A stretch of 64,000 nucleotides of DNA from Helicobacter pylori. GTDB taxonomy: Bacteria; Campylobacterota; Campylobacteria; Campylobacterales; Helicobacteraceae. The notes beneath the pieces were generated by a model. That model was not told the origin of the DNA. It did no database searches and saw nothing but the letters and a program-made list of their open reading frames with translations. Both the position numbers and the translations under genes were made by a program. The stretch spans positions 248,001 to 312,000 of the forward strand of contig NZ_CP011487.1 of NCBI RefSeq assembly GCF_001653475.1. The letters are read 5' to 3'. How positions within the stretch are numbered: the stretch's first letter is position 1; each line of letters opens with the position of its first letter. This document shows positions 27,728 to 37,104 of this stretch, one piece after another.

Positions 27728-28584
27728 TGGAGTCTTTTAGAGAGTTTATCCAACAATTCAAAAAAAATAAGGCGGCAGTAGTTGGCACATGGATTGTGCT
27801 TTTATTGGTGGTTTGCGCGATTTTTGCGCCCCTTTTGGCTCCGCATGACCCTTATGCACAAAACGCGCAGGATCGCCTTTTAAAACCCATATGGGAGCAT
27901 GGGGGGAATGCTAAATACCTTTTAGGCACCGATGATTTGGGGCGCGATATTTTGAGCCGCTTGATCTATGGGGCTAGGATTTCTTTGACCATAGGGATTG
28001 TTTCTATGGGGATTGCGGTGTTTTTTGGCACGATACTAGGACTAATAGCGGGGTATTTTGGGGGGAAAACAGATGCAATTATCATGCGTATCATGGACAT
28101 TATGTTCGCTTTGCCTTCTATTTTATTGATCGTGATTGTGGTCGCTGTGTTAGGGCCTTCGCTCACTAACGCCATGCTCGCTATCGGGTTTGTAGGGATT
28201 CCTGGATTTGCAAGATTGGTGCGTAGTTCCGTGTTGGGCGAAAAAGAAAAAGAATATGTGATCGCTTCTAAAATCAATGGCTCTTCGCATCTTCGTTTGA
28301 TGTGTAAGGTGATCTTCCCTAATTGCATTATCCCTTTAATCGTGCAAACAACAATGGGTTTTGCTTCCACGGTTTTAGAAGCGGCCGCACTGAGCTTCTT
28401 AGGTCTTGGGGCCCAACCTCCCAAACCTGAATGGGGAGCGATGCTTATTAACTCCATGCAATATATCGCTACCGCTCCTTGGATGCTTGTTTTCCCTGGG
28501 GTGATGATTTTTTTAACGGTTATGAGTTTTAATTTGGTAGGCGATGGCATCATGGATGCTTTAGATCCTAAACGCGCCTCTTAA
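27727..28584 (+). CDS. dppC: Dipeptide ABC transporter permease DppC
   Basis: 285 residues with an N-terminal OppC-type helix (KKNKAAVVGTWIVLLLVVCAIFAPLLAPHDP), then DDLGRDILSRLIYGARISL and five further helices. The EAA motif region KEYVIASKINGSSHLRLMCKVIFPN contacts the ATPases. It is translationally coupled to dppB by a one-base overlap. It corresponds to HP0300. Confidence 0.96.
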   Translation: MESFREFIQQFKKNKAAVVGTWIVLLLVVCAIFAPLLAPHDPYAQNAQDRLLKPIWEHGGNAKYLLGTDDLGRDILSRLIYGARISLTIGIVSMGIAVFFGTILGLIAGYFGGKTDAIIMRIMDIMFALPSILLIVIVVAVLGPSLTNAMLAIGFVGIPGFARLVRSSVLGEKEKEYVIASKINGSSHLRLMCKVIFPNCIIPLIVQTTMGFASTVLEAAALSFLGLGAQPPKPEWGAMLINSMQYIATAPWMLVFPGVMIFLTVMSFNLVGDGIMDALDPKRAS

Positions 28585-28595
28585 AAGGAGCTTGC

Positions 28596-29459
28596 ATGAT
28601 TTTAGAAGTTAAAGATTTAAAAACTTATTTTTTCACCGATAAGGGCGTGAATAAAGCAGTGGATGGCGTGAGTTTTGGCTTGAAAAAGTCTCAAACGCTC
28701 TGCATTGTAGGGGAGAGCGGGAGCGGGAAAAGCATCACTTCGCTTTCTATTTTAGGGCTTATTGAAAAACCCGGTCAAATTGTGGGGGGGAGCATTCAAT
28801 TTTTAGGGCAGGATTTGTTGCAGCTCAAAGAAAAGCAAATGCAAAAAGAAATCAGGGGTAAAAAAATTGGCATGATCTTTCAAGAGCCTATGACAAGCTT
28901 AAACCCTTCCTACACGGTGGGGTTTCAAATCAATGAAGTGTTGAAAATCCACCACCCTAACCTTAATAAAAAAGAACGCTTAGAAAGGGTGGTCTATGAG
29001 TTAGAGCGCGTAGGCATTCCCCATGCAGGGGATAAATACCACGAATACCCTTTCAATCTCAGTGGAGGGCAGCGCCAAAGGGTGATGATCGCTATGGCTA
29101 TGGTGTGTGAGCCTGAAATCTTGATCGCTGATGAGCCTACGACGGCGTTAGATGTAACCATTCAAGCACAGATTTTAGAATTGATGAAAGAGTTGCAACA
29201 AAAAAAAGGCACTTCTATTTTGTTTATCACCCATGATTTAGGCGTGGTGGCGCAAATCGCTGATGAAGTGGTGGTGATGTATAAAGGGCATGTGGTGGAG
29301 CAAGCGAGCGCCAAAGAGCTTTTTGCTGATCCAAGACACCCTTATACGAAAGCTCTTTTAAGCGCGATCCCTAAACCGGGCAAAGAATACCGCAAAAAAC
29401 GCTTAGAAACCGTGGATGAAAGTATAGATTATTTGAGTTTTCAAAAGGAGTTACGATGA
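28596..29459 (+). CDS. dppD: Dipeptide ABC transporter ATP-binding protein DppD
   Basis: 287 residues with Walker A GESGSGKS, the Q-loop FQEPMTSLNP, signature LSGGQRQRV, Walker B ILIADEPT and the H-loop THD. The C-terminal oligopeptide-transporter extension (HPYTKALLSAIPKPG) is present. It energises DppBC as a heterodimer with DppF. It has AAAAGGAG before the start and overlaps dppF by 4 bases. It contains a G7 run at 28784-28790, in frame. It corresponds to HP0301. Confidence 0.96.
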   Translation: MILEVKDLKTYFFTDKGVNKAVDGVSFGLKKSQTLCIVGESGSGKSITSLSILGLIEKPGQIVGGSIQFLGQDLLQLKEKQMQKEIRGKKIGMIFQEPMTSLNPSYTVGFQINEVLKIHHPNLNKKERLERVVYELERVGIPHAGDKYHEYPFNLSGGQRQRVMIAMAMVCEPEILIADEPTTALDVTIQAQILELMKELQQKKGTSILFITHDLGVVAQIADEVVVMYKGHVVEQASAKELFADPRHPYTKALLSAIPKPGKEYRKKRLETVDESIDYLSFQKELR

Positions 29460-30262
29460 AGCTCTTAGAAATTAAAGAATTGAAAAAAACCTATGCGATA
29501 GACAGGGGACTATTCAAGTCTAAAAGAGTGATTTGTGCGCTCAATGGGATTAGTTTTGAAGTGGAACAAAATGAAGTTTTAAGCATCGTAGGGGAGAGCG
29601 GTTGCGGGAAAAGCACGACAGCAAAAATTTTAGCCGGGATTGAAAGGCAAGATAGCGGGGCGATTTATTTCAATGGTAAGCGCCATTTGCATTTTAGCAA
29701 ACAGGATTGGTTTGATTACCGCAAAAAGGTGCAAATGATTTTTCAAGACCCTTATTCTAGCCTAAACCCTCGGTGGAAAGTGGGCGAGATCATCGCTGAA
29801 CCCTTGCTTTTAAATTCTCATTTTTCAAAAAAAGAAATCAAAACAAAAGTGCTAGAGATCATGCAAAAAGTGGGCTTGAAATTAGAATGGATCGATCGTT
29901 ACCCCCACCAATTTTCAGGCGGTCAAAGGCAACGGATCGGCATTGCTAGGGCGCTCATTTTGCACCCTAGTGTGGTGATTTGCGATGAGCCTGTGTCTGC
30001 GTTAGATGTGTCTATTCAAGCGCAAGTGTTGAATTTGCTCTTGGATTTGCAAAAAGAAATGGGGCTGACTTATATTTTTATCAGCCATGATTTAGGGGTG
30101 GTGGAGCATATAAGCGATAAAATTATCGTAATGAATCAAGGGCAAATCGTAGAAACGGGGGATGTGGATAGCGTGATAAGTGCTCCAAAGCACCCTTATA
30201 CGCAGAAATTACTCAATGCGGTGCCGCATTTGGAAAAATCCATGCAAAGATTTGCTGAATAA
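29456..30262 (+). CDS. dppF: Dipeptide ABC transporter ATP-binding protein DppF
   Basis: 268 residues with Walker A GESGCGKST, the Q-loop FQDPYSSLNPR, signature FSGGQRQRIGIARAL, Walker B VVICDEPVSALD and the H-loop SHD. The C-terminal HPYTQKLLNAVP is diagnostic of the OppF/DppF group. It is the partner ATPase of DppD and the last importer gene. Obg follows after 19 bases. It corresponds to HP0302. Confidence 0.96.
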   Translation: MKLLEIKELKKTYAIDRGLFKSKRVICALNGISFEVEQNEVLSIVGESGCGKSTTAKILAGIERQDSGAIYFNGKRHLHFSKQDWFDYRKKVQMIFQDPYSSLNPRWKVGEIIAEPLLLNSHFSKKEIKTKVLEIMQKVGLKLEWIDRYPHQFSGGQRQRIGIARALILHPSVVICDEPVSALDVSIQAQVLNLLLDLQKEMGLTYIFISHDLGVVEHISDKIIVMNQGQIVETGDVDSVISAPKHPYTQKLLNAVPHLEKSMQRFAE

Positions 30263-30281
30263 AAGAAAGGATTTTTAAGCT

Positions 30282-31364
30282 GTGTTTGTAGATAGCGTGG
30301 AAATCATCATCGCTTCGGGTAAGGGGGGACCTGGAATGGTGAGTTTTAGGCGAGAAAAGTTTGTCATCAAAGGAGGTCCTGATGGGGGCGATGGGGGCGA
30401 TGGGGGCGATGTGTATTTTGAAGTGGATAATAATACCGATACTCTAGCGAATTTTAGAGGCACCAAACACCATAAGGCTAAAAACGGGGCTCCAGGAGGC
30501 ACACGAAATTGCGCAGGCAAAAAGGGCGAAGACAAGATCATTGTTGTGCCTCCAGGAACGCAAGTTTTTGTAGATGATGAGTTGTGGCTTGATTTAGTGG
30601 AACCTAAAGAAAGGGTGTTAGCCTTAAAAGGAGGCAAGGGGGGGTTAGGGAATGCGCATTTTAAAAGTGCGACTAAACAACAACCCACTTATGCGCAAAA
30701 AGGCTTGGAGGGGGTTGAAAAATGCGTGCGTTTGGAATTAAAGCTCATCGCTGATATAGGGTTAGTTGGCTTCCCTAATGCGGGTAAATCCACGCTCATT
30801 TCCACAATCTCCAACGCTAAGCCTAAAATCGCTAATTATGAATTCACGACTCTAGTGCCTAATTTAGGGGTTGTGAGCGTGGATGAGAAAAGTGGATTTC
30901 TAATGGCTGATATTCCTGGCATTATTGAAGGAGCTAGTGAGGGAAAAGGCTTAGGGATTAGCTTTTTAAAGCATATTGAGCGCACCAAAGTTTTAGCCTT
31001 TGTTTTAGACGCTTCTAGGCTGGATTTAGGTATTAAAGAGCAATACCAACGCTTGAGATTGGAGTTGGAAAAATTTTCACCCACTTTGGCCAATAAGCCT
31101 TTTGGGGTGTTGCTCAATAAATGCGATGTTGTAGAAAACATTGATGAGATGACTAAGGATTTTTGCGCCTTTTTAAACTTAGAAGTGCAAAAATTAGAGG
31201 CGTTTGGTTTAGAGCCGTATTTAGGGTTTTTACACCCCCATTTAACCAGCGATTTTGAAAATAACCCCAATGAAAAATCAGCGCTCTTTGTCTTACCCCT
31301 TTCAGCGGTTAGCGCTCTTAATGTGCATGCGCTTAAATTTGTGTTGTTGGAAGCGTTACCATAA
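30282..31364 (+). CDS. obg: Obg/CgtA ribosome-associated GTPase
   Basis: An essential GTPase acting on large-subunit assembly. It has 360 residues. The glycine-rich Obg fold is N-terminal ([19 protein letters not shown] to GGKGGLGN). The G domain follows, with G1 GFPNAGKST (about 166), the switch with [16 protein letters not shown], and NKCD. It starts at GTG 30282 with AAAGAAAGGA upstream. Three exact 9-bp repeats (30381-30407) encode the DGG units of the glycine domain. It corresponds to HP0303. Confidence 0.97.
   Translation: MFVDSVEIIIASGKGGPGMVSFRREKFVIKGGPDGGDGGDGGDVYFEVDNNTDTLANFRGTKHHKAKNGAPGGTRNCAGKKGEDKIIVVPPGTQVFVDDELWLDLVEPKERVLALKGGKGGLGNAHFKSATKQQPTYAQKGLEGVEKCVRLELKLIADIGLVGFPNAGKSTLISTISNAKPKIANYEFTTLVPNLGVVSVDEKSGFLMADIPGIIEGASEGKGLGISFLKHIERTKVLAFVLDASRLDLGIKEQYQRLRLELEKFSPTLANKPFGVLLNKCDVVENIDEMTKDFCAFLNLEVQKLEAFGLEPYLGFLHPHLTSDFENNPNEKSALFVLPLSAVSALNVHALKFVLLEALP
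30381..30407 (+). repeat. Three perfect 9-bp tandem repeats in obg
   Basis: GATGGGGGC is repeated at 30381, 30390 and 30399 and encodes Asp-Gly-Gly three times. The protein motif is conserved in Obg, but the perfect DNA identity could allow in-frame slippage. Confidence 0.85.
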
Positions 31365-31405
31365 AACGCTATTTTTAAACCAATCCATTAAAAGAAAGGC
31401 GAGAA

Positions 31406-32401
31406 ATGAAAAGATTTGTTTTGTTTTTATTATTCATATGTGTTTGCATTTGCGTTCAAGCTCACGCTGAGCAAGATTACTTTTTTAGGGATTTTAAATC
31501 TACAGACTTGCCCCAAAAACTCCATCTTGATAAAAAGCTCTCCCAAAAAATACAGCCATGCACGCAACTTAACGCATCAAAACACTACACTTCTACCGGA
31601 GTTAGAGAGCCTGATGCATGCACAAAGAGTTTTAAAAAATCCGCCATCATGTCTTATGACTTAGCGCTAGGCTATTTGGTGAGCAAAAACAAACAATACG
31701 GCTTAAAAGCTATAGAAATTTTAAACGCTTGGGCTAAAGAGCTTCAAAGCGTAGATACTTATCAGAGCGAGGATAATATCAATTTTTACATGCCTTATAT
31801 GAACATGGCTTATTGGTTTGTCAAAAAGGCGTTTCCTAGCCCAGAATATGAAGATTTCATTAAGCGGATGCACCAGTATTCTCAATCAGCTCTTAACACT
31901 AACCATGGGGCGTGGGGCATTCTCTTTGATGTGAGCTCTGCGCTAGCGCTAGATGATCATGCCCTTTTGCAAAGTAGCGCTAATCGGTGGCAAGAGTGGG
32001 TATTTAAAGCCATAGATGAGAATGGGGTTATTGCCAGTGCGATCACTAGGGGCGATACGAGCGATTATCATGGTGGCCCTACAAAGGGCATTAAGGGGAT
32101 AGCTTATACCAATTTTGCACTTCTTGCGCTAACTATATCAGGCGAATTACTTTTTGAGAACGGGTATGATTTGTGGGGTAGTGAGGCCGGGAAAAGGCTC
32201 TCTGTGGCGTATAACAAAGTCGCGACATGGATTTTAAACCCTGAAACTTTTCCTTATTTCCAACCTAACCTTATCGGGGTGCATAACAACGCCTATTTCA
32301 TTATTTTAGCCAAGCATTATTCTAGCCCTAGCGCGGATGAGCTTTTAAAGCAAGGCGATTTACACGAAGATGGTTTCAGGCTTAAACTCCGATCGCTGTG
32401 A
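31406..32401 (+). CDS. Secreted alginate lyase-family protein
   Basis: 331 residues with a clear signal peptide (RFVLFLLFICVCICVQAHA, cleavage near residue 21). The mature part has MSYDLALGYLVSKNKQYGLKAIEILNAWA and NTNHGAWGILFDVSSALALDD. These are typical of the alpha/alpha-barrel Alginate_lyase family (PL5-like), with the catalytic-type NNHG-like and Tyr/His motifs. H. pylori is not known to use alginate, so the true polysaccharide or glycan substrate is unknown. It has an AAAGGCGAG ribosome site 41 bases after obg. It corresponds to HP0304. Confidence 0.8.
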   Translation: MKRFVLFLLFICVCICVQAHAEQDYFFRDFKSTDLPQKLHLDKKLSQKIQPCTQLNASKHYTSTGVREPDACTKSFKKSAIMSYDLALGYLVSKNKQYGLKAIEILNAWAKELQSVDTYQSEDNINFYMPYMNMAYWFVKKAFPSPEYEDFIKRMHQYSQSALNTNHGAWGILFDVSSALALDDHALLQSSANRWQEWVFKAIDENGVIASAITRGDTSDYHGGPTKGIKGIAYTNFALLALTISGELLFENGYDLWGSEAGKRLSVAYNKVATWILNPETFPYFQPNLIGVHNNAYFIILAKHYSSPSADELLKQGDLHEDGFRLKLRSL

Positions 32402-32601
32402 ATTTTTCTGTATTCAAGATTATAGCTTTAAGGATAGCTGTGCACTTTAACCTTTTTATGAATGGTTTAGAAAGTTTGGTTCAGTCAGCATTATTTACAA
32501 AAAGAGTTTAAAATAAACGCAATTGTATCTCTTGAGTCGTCTTTAGAGTGCAAATGATTATCAAAATGAATCGTTTTAGTTGTAAGCGTGCTTATTTACA
32601 C

Positions 32602-32607
32602 TAAAAT
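32602..32607 (+). promoter_or_regulatory. Possible -10 box of the YceI-like gene
   Basis: TAAAAT in TTTACACTAAAATAATAAG, 40 bases before the ATG. Just upstream (32549-32577), the TGATTATCA palindrome and the following AATGAATCG resemble an AT-rich metal-regulator operator. This is a weak visual match only. The rest of 32402-32646 shows no gene. Confidence 0.4.
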
Positions 32608-32646
32608 AATAAGCGTTATTGATAAGACCACATTAAAGGATAATGA

Positions 32647-33201
32647 ATGAAAAAAATGGTTTTGGTACCGGTTTTACTAGTAGGGTTTTTGCAAGCGGTG
32701 AATTTGGATTTATCTTCGGCTAAGGTAACATGGACAGCCTTTAAAACTAAGGCTAAAACACCAGTAAATGGGAGTTTTGAAAGCATCACCTATAAACTGG
32801 GTAAATCTCAAGATAGTTTAAAAACCCTTTTAGAAGGGGCAAACGCGAGCATGGATAGCTTGAAAGTCAATTTAGGCGATGACACTAAAAACAAAAATGT
32901 TAAAGAAGCTTTTTTCGCTCTTTTTAAAAACACTAACATTAAAGTCACTTTCAGGAATGTGATAGAAGGCGATCATGAAGGTTCTCTTACGGCTTATGTG
33001 AGGATGAATGAAAAGTTGGTGAAAGTGCCTATGCAATACACGGTTGCTGGTGATAAGTTCGTGGTTAAGGGGGTCTTGGATTTATTGAATTTTGGCTTGA
33101 AAAACGAATTAGCGAGCTTGGCTAAACGATGCGAGAGTTTTCATGAGGGCTTGACTTGGTCGCAAGTGGAAATCCAATTTGAAAGCATGATTAAGGGATA
33201 A
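32647..33201 (+). CDS. YceI-like periplasmic lipid-binding-type protein
   Basis: 184 residues with a short signal peptide (MKKMVLVPVLLVGFLQAVNL). The mature part begins DLSSAKVTWTAFKTKAKTPVNGSFESI and continues through alternating beta strands (NIKVTFRNVIEG, LVKVPMQYTV, FVVKGVLDLLNFGLKNELASL). This is the pattern of the YceI lipocalin-like fold that binds polyisoprenoids or amides. It corresponds to HP0305. The ligand is unknown. AAAGGA precedes the ATG, and hemL follows after 9 bases. Confidence 0.78.
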   Translation: MKKMVLVPVLLVGFLQAVNLDLSSAKVTWTAFKTKAKTPVNGSFESITYKLGKSQDSLKTLLEGANASMDSLKVNLGDDTKNKNVKEAFFALFKNTNIKVTFRNVIEGDHEGSLTAYVRMNEKLVKVPMQYTVAGDKFVVKGVLDLLNFGLKNELASLAKRCESFHEGLTWSQVEIQFESMIKG

Positions 33202-33210
33202 TTAAAGATC

Positions 33211-34503
33211 ATGGAGTTGTTGCACAGCATTAATGATTTTAATGAAGCTAAGCAGGTGATCGTTGGGGGGGTCAATTCGCCTGTGAGGGCGTTTAAGAGC
33301 GTTGAAGGCACTCCACCTTTTATTTTAAAAGGTAAGGGGGCGTATCTTTATGATGTGGATAACAACCATTATATAGATTTTGTGCAAAGCTGGGGACCTT
33401 TGATTTTTGGGCATGCTGATGAAGAGATTGAAGAAAATATTATTAGCGTATTAAAAAAAGGCACTTCTTTTGGCGCTCCCACAGAATTAGAAACCACTTT
33501 AGCTAAGGAAATCATTTCTTGTTATGAAGGCTTAGATAAGGTGCGTTTAGTGAGTAGCGGCACAGAAGCGACCATGAGCGCGATACGACTCGCTAGAGCT
33601 TATAGCCAAAAAGACGATTTGATCAAGTTTGAAGGGTGCTATCATGGGCATAGCGACTCCTTATTGGTGAAAGCGGGTAGCGGGTGTGCCACTTTTGGAT
33701 CTCCTTCTTCTTTAGGCGTGCCGAACGATTTTAGCAAACACACTCTAGTGGCTCGTTATAACGATTTAAACTCCACAGAAGAATGCTTTAAAAAAGGCGA
33801 TGTGGGTTGCGTCATTATTGAACCCATTGCCGGGAATATGGGGTTAGTGCCGGCTCAAAAAGAGTTTTTACTGGGCTTAAAGGCTTTGTGTGAAAAATAC
33901 CAAGCGGTGTTGATTTTAGATGAAGTGATGAGCGGGTTTAGAGCGAGTTTGAGCGGTTCGCAAGAATTTTATGGCGTTGTGCCGGATTTAGTAACCTTTG
34001 GTAAGGTGATAGGCGCGGGGCTTCCTTTGGCGTGTTTTGGGGGGCGTGCGGAAATTATGGACTTGCTTTCACCCATTGGAGGCGTGTATCAAGCAGGCAC
34101 ATTAAGCGGTAACCCCCTAGCGGTGTGTGCGGGGTTGAGCACGCTTTATAAAATCAAAAGAGACAAAACCCTTTATACTCGCTTAAACGCTTTAGCCGTT
34201 CGTTTGACCCAAAGTTTAAAAAAGAGTGCTCAAAGCTATAACATCGCTTTAGAGACGCTCAATAGAGGGAGTATGTTTGGCTTTTTCTTTAACGAAAATG
34301 CGGTGTGCAATTTTGATGACGCTTTAAAAAGCGATACGAAAATGTTTGCAAAATTCCACCAAAAAATGCTCTTTAAGGGCGTGTATTTGGCGTGTTCAAG
34401 CTTTGAAACCGGCTTTATTTGTGAGCCTATGACTGAAGAGATGATTGATTTAGCGGTTGCAAAAGCCGATGAAAGTTTTGATGAAATCATAAAAGGTGTG
34501 TGA
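33211..34503 (+). CDS. hemL: Glutamate-1-semialdehyde 2,1-aminomutase
   Basis: A PLP enzyme making 5-aminolevulinate from glutamate-1-semialdehyde in the C5 haem pathway. It has 430 residues. Visible features are [35 protein letters not shown], the [10 protein letters not shown] motif, LDEVMSGFR and the PLP lysine in [12 protein letters not shown]. It lies 9 bases after the YceI-like gene, and its end overlaps the next reading frame by 8 bases. It corresponds to HP0306. Confidence 0.97.
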   Translation: MELLHSINDFNEAKQVIVGGVNSPVRAFKSVEGTPPFILKGKGAYLYDVDNNHYIDFVQSWGPLIFGHADEEIEENIISVLKKGTSFGAPTELETTLAKEIISCYEGLDKVRLVSSGTEATMSAIRLARAYSQKDDLIKFEGCYHGHSDSLLVKAGSGCATFGSPSSLGVPNDFSKHTLVARYNDLNSTEECFKKGDVGCVIIEPIAGNMGLVPAQKEFLLGLKALCEKYQAVLILDEVMSGFRASLSGSQEFYGVVPDLVTFGKVIGAGLPLACFGGRAEIMDLLSPIGGVYQAGTLSGNPLAVCAGLSTLYKIKRDKTLYTRLNALAVRLTQSLKKSAQSYNIALETLNRGSMFGFFFNENAVCNFDDALKSDTKMFAKFHQKMLFKGVYLACSSFETGFICEPMTEEMIDLAVAKADESFDEIIKGV

Positions 34504-34771
34504 ATTTTTGAAAAAGCCAAAGTATTATAAATTCATAGAGGGGGCGAATTATTTGAGCTTGGGGCTTTCTATGGTGGTAGCGATCCTTATGGGCGTGGCT
34601 ATAGGCTATGGGCTTAAAAAGCTCACTCATGTTTCGTGGCTTTTTTGGCTTGGGGTTATTTGGGGCGTGTTAGCGAGCTTTCTCAATGTCTATAAAGCTT
34701 ATAAAAACATGCAAAAAGATTATGAAGAATTAGCCAAAGACCCTAAATACACACAAAACAAAACAAAATAA
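34496..34771 (+). CDS. Small AtpI/AtpZ-like membrane protein
   Basis: About 87-91 residues with two transmembrane helices (about 20-40 and 48-68) separated by a short loop, and basic ends. [25 protein letters not shown] followed by the [23 protein letters not shown] helix is the two-helix AtpZ/AtpI (F0F1 assembly or Mg transport) pattern. The start is uncertain: GTG 34496 overlaps hemL, while TTG 34508 begins just beyond it. It corresponds to HP0307. Confidence 0.75.
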   Translation: MCEFLKKPKYYKFIEGANYLSLGLSMVVAILMGVAIGYGLKKLTHVSWLFWLGVIWGVLASFLNVYKAYKNMQKDYEELAKDPKYTQNKTK

Positions 34772-34781
34772 ATACAAGCCC

Positions 34782-35189
34782 ATGTGCCAAATCAAATGCT
34801 TGCTTATTTTACTTTCTATTAATATAATAGTTAGTGCGATCATCGTTTATTTTTTCCAAGCATTTCAAGGGGTTTTGAATTTTGAAGGGGGGTTTTTAGG
34901 GTTTTTTATCGTGGCGTTGTCTTCGTATTACGGCGTTAAAAAGCGTTTGGATTTAAGAAAACAAAATTCAGGAGAAAAAGAAGAAAAGCAAAAATTCCAA
35001 AAATTCGCCCTGGGCTTGGAAATGTCTTTTAATGCGTGGCGTTTAGGGGGGTATGTGGTTTTACTAGGCATTTTAGGAGCGCTTTTATTTTGGCATCTTT
35101 TTGATGGGTTAATCTTTCTTATTGGCGTGTTTGTGAGCTCGCTCTCTAGCGCGTGGTTACGATTTTTAAACAATAATGATAAGTTTTGA
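34782..35189 (+). CDS. Hypothetical small membrane protein
   Basis: 135 residues that I do not recognise. There are hydrophobic segments at about 5-25, 31-50 and 88-120, with a basic, glutamine-rich stretch between (KQNSGEKEEKQKFQKF). It lies 10 bases after the AtpZ-like gene, and the two may work together. No clear ribosome site precedes the ATG. It corresponds to HP0308. Confidence 0.7.
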   Translation: MCQIKCLLILLSINIIVSAIIVYFFQAFQGVLNFEGGFLGFFIVALSSYYGVKKRLDLRKQNSGEKEEKQKFQKFALGLEMSFNAWRLGGYVVLLGILGALLFWHLFDGLIFLIGVFVSSLSSAWLRFLNNNDKF

Positions 35190-35243
35190 CACAAACTCAT
35201 GTGGATTTTAACCCCTTTAACCCTCTTTTAATTTCTAATCCTA

Positions 35244-35249
35244 TACAAT
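35244..35249 (+). promoter_or_regulatory. -10 box and TTG-start ribosome site of the amidase-pgdA pair
   Basis: TACAAT (in CTATACAATAAAA) lies 24 bases before the TTG at 35273. GGAG at 35263-35266, 6 bases before that TTG, supports the non-ATG start. Confidence 0.55.
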
Positions 35250-35272
35250 AAAAACAAAAATGGGAGTGGATC

Positions 35273-36157
35273 TTGAAAACAAAAAATCTCGCTAAAAGAA
35301 TCCTAAAAACTGCTGTGATTCAAATACAATCCAAACCCTACGCCTTAAATGAAAACCTGCAATTAGCGCTCAATCTGGCCAAAGAAGCCCACGACAAAGG
35401 CGCGAATCTCATTGTTTTACCGGAATTGTTTGACAGCGGTTATTGCGTGAATGATAAGGATGCGGATTTTGGGATAGATTTTAAAGCGATAGAGCATGGA
35501 AAGGAAACGCTAAAAAACGAGTCGTTGAGAGCGTTAAGCCATTTTGCAAAATCTAATAAAGTGCATTTAGTGGCGTGTAGCATTGAAAAAACGGATAAAA
35601 AACTCTACGACTGTGCTTATATCATTGCGCCAAAAGGCGGGATCGTTGGAAAACACCGCAAGATTTATTTGTGGGGCGATGAAAAATCGCGCTTCAAAAG
35701 GGGCAAAAAATACAAGGTTTTTACGCTGGATTTTGGGGATTTTAGCACGAAAGTGGGTTTGCAAATTTGCTATGAAATCGGCTTTGGCGTGGGCGCGAAT
35801 CTTTTAGCGTTACAAGGAGCGGAAGTTTTAATTTATCCTAGTGCGTTTGGCAAAGCTAGAGCTTATAACTGGGATTTATTGAGCAAAGCTAGAGCGTTAG
35901 AAAATGGATGTTTTGTGTGTGCGTGCAACCATAGTGGGGAAGAAACGAATGCTAAATTAAAACAAACGCTAGAGTTTGCCGGCGATTCAAGAATCATCGC
36001 ACCCAATGGGAAAATCATCGCACAAGCCACCAAGCTTAATGAAGTCATTATCGCTGAAATGGATTTAAACGAAGTGGCACTGCAACGCCAAAAAATTCCC
36101 TATTTACAAGATTTTGACACCAAACTCACCAAAAAGGGGTTTGGAAAACTCACTTAA
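35273..36157 (+). CDS. Carbon-nitrogen hydrolase (nitrilase superfamily)
   Basis: 294 residues, TTG start supported by GGAG 6 bases upstream. The catalytic triad is Glu in LIVLPELFDSGY, Lys in GKHRKIYLW and Cys in LQICYEIGFG. This makes it a second nitrilase-fold amidase in the window besides AmiE. Sequence around the active site resembles N-carbamoylputrescine/omega-amidase branches, but the substrate cannot be told by eye. It is followed 12 bases later by pgdA. It corresponds to HP0309. Confidence 0.88.
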   Translation: MKTKNLAKRILKTAVIQIQSKPYALNENLQLALNLAKEAHDKGANLIVLPELFDSGYCVNDKDADFGIDFKAIEHGKETLKNESLRALSHFAKSNKVHLVACSIEKTDKKLYDCAYIIAPKGGIVGKHRKIYLWGDEKSRFKRGKKYKVFTLDFGDFSTKVGLQICYEIGFGVGANLLALQGAEVLIYPSAFGKARAYNWDLLSKARALENGCFVCACNHSGEETNAKLKQTLEFAGDSRIIAPNGKIIAQATKLNEVIIAEMDLNEVALQRQKIPYLQDFDTKLTKKGFGKLT

Positions 36158-36169
36158 AAAGGAGCGATT

Positions 36170-37051
36170 ATGGCAAAAGAAATTTTAGTGGCTTATGGCG
36201 TGGATATTGATGCGGTGGCTGGTTGGCTAGGGAGCTATGGTGGGGAGGATTCGCCTGATGATATTTCGCGTGGGCTTTTTGCGGGTGAAGTGGGGATCCC
36301 ACGGCTTTTGAAATTGTTTAAAAAATACCATCTCCATGCGACTTGGTTTGCGCCTGGGCATTCTATTGAAACTTTCCCTGAACAAATGAAAATGATCGTG
36401 GATGCAGGGCATGAAGTGGGTGCGCATGGGTATTCGCATGAAAACCCTATCGCTATGACTGCCAAGCAAGAAGAAGATGTTTTGTTAAAAAGCGTTGAGT
36501 TGATTAAAGATCTCACCGGCAAAGCCCCCACAGGCTATGTGGCACCGTGGTGGGAGTTTTCTAATATCACTAATGAATTGCTTTTAAAACACGGCTTCAA
36601 ATACGACCACTCGCTCATGCACAATGATTTCACGCCCTATTTCGTGCGTGTGGGGGATAGTTGGAGCAAGATTGATTATAGTCTGGAAGCCAAAGATTGG
36701 ATGAAGCCTTTAATCCGTGGGGTGGAAACAGATTTGGTGGAAATCCCTGCGAATTGGTATTTGGACGATTTACCGCCGATGATGTTTATCAAAAAATCCC
36801 CCAATAGTTTTGGTTTTGTAAGCCCGCACGATATAGGGCAAATGTGGATCGATCAATTTGATTGGGTTTATCGTGAGATGGATTATGCGGTCTTTAGCAT
36901 GACAATCCACCCTGATGTGAGTGCTCGTCCGCAAGTGTTGCTCATGCATGAAAAAATCATTGAGCATATCAACAAGCACGAGGGCGTGCGTTGGGTAACA
37001 TTCAATGAAATCGCTGATGATTTCTTAAAACGAAGCCCCAGAAAAAAATAG
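36170..37051 (+). CDS. pgdA: Peptidoglycan/polysaccharide deacetylase PgdA
   Basis: 293 residues of the NodB-homology (carbohydrate esterase 4) fold. Motif 1 is in [11 protein letters not shown] (catalytic/metal Asp), motif 2 [10 protein letters not shown] (metal His pair), and further conserved blocks are [10 protein letters not shown] and [13 protein letters not shown]. It corresponds to HP0310, known to deacetylate peptidoglycan, give lysozyme resistance and help immune evasion. No signal peptide is seen, which is a known oddity of this enzyme. AAAAAGGAG precedes the ATG. In this strain its 3' side borders an R-M cassette. Confidence 0.95.
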   Translation: MAKEILVAYGVDIDAVAGWLGSYGGEDSPDDISRGLFAGEVGIPRLLKLFKKYHLHATWFAPGHSIETFPEQMKMIVDAGHEVGAHGYSHENPIAMTAKQEEDVLLKSVELIKDLTGKAPTGYVAPWWEFSNITNELLLKHGFKYDHSLMHNDFTPYFVRVGDSWSKIDYSLEAKDWMKPLIRGVETDLVEIPANWYLDDLPPMMFIKKSPNSFGFVSPHDIGQMWIDQFDWVYREMDYAVFSMTIHPDVSARPQVLLMHEKIIEHINKHEGVRWVTFNEIADDFLKRSPRKK

Positions 37052-37069
37052 CGGTTGGGATTGTATCTG

Positions 37070-37103
37070 AGTTGGTGTGAATTTGGCGGGATCCACACCA
37101 ACT
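37070..37103. repeat. Inverted repeat at the pgdA/R-M boundary
   Basis: AGTTGGTGTG (37070-37079) and its exact complement CACACCAACT (37094-37103) are separated by 14 bases. They lie between the pgdA stop and the last codon of the convergent nuclease gene. No T-run follows on either strand. It could serve as a bidirectional terminator or mark the edge of the inserted cassette. Confidence 0.7.
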
Positions 37104-37104
37104 G

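Noticed and set aside
27966..28553. 195-codon open frame antisense to dppC
   Set aside because: It mirrors a membrane protein gene and has a low-complexity composition typical of a shadow frame.
28784..28790. G7 run in dppD as a contingency tract
   Set aside because: The gene is in frame and complete, and the codons fall in a normal IVGGS segment.
30381..30407. obg 9-bp repeats as a novel variable element
   Set aside because: The glycine-rich DGG units are conserved in Obg proteins, so the repeat mainly reflects protein structure.
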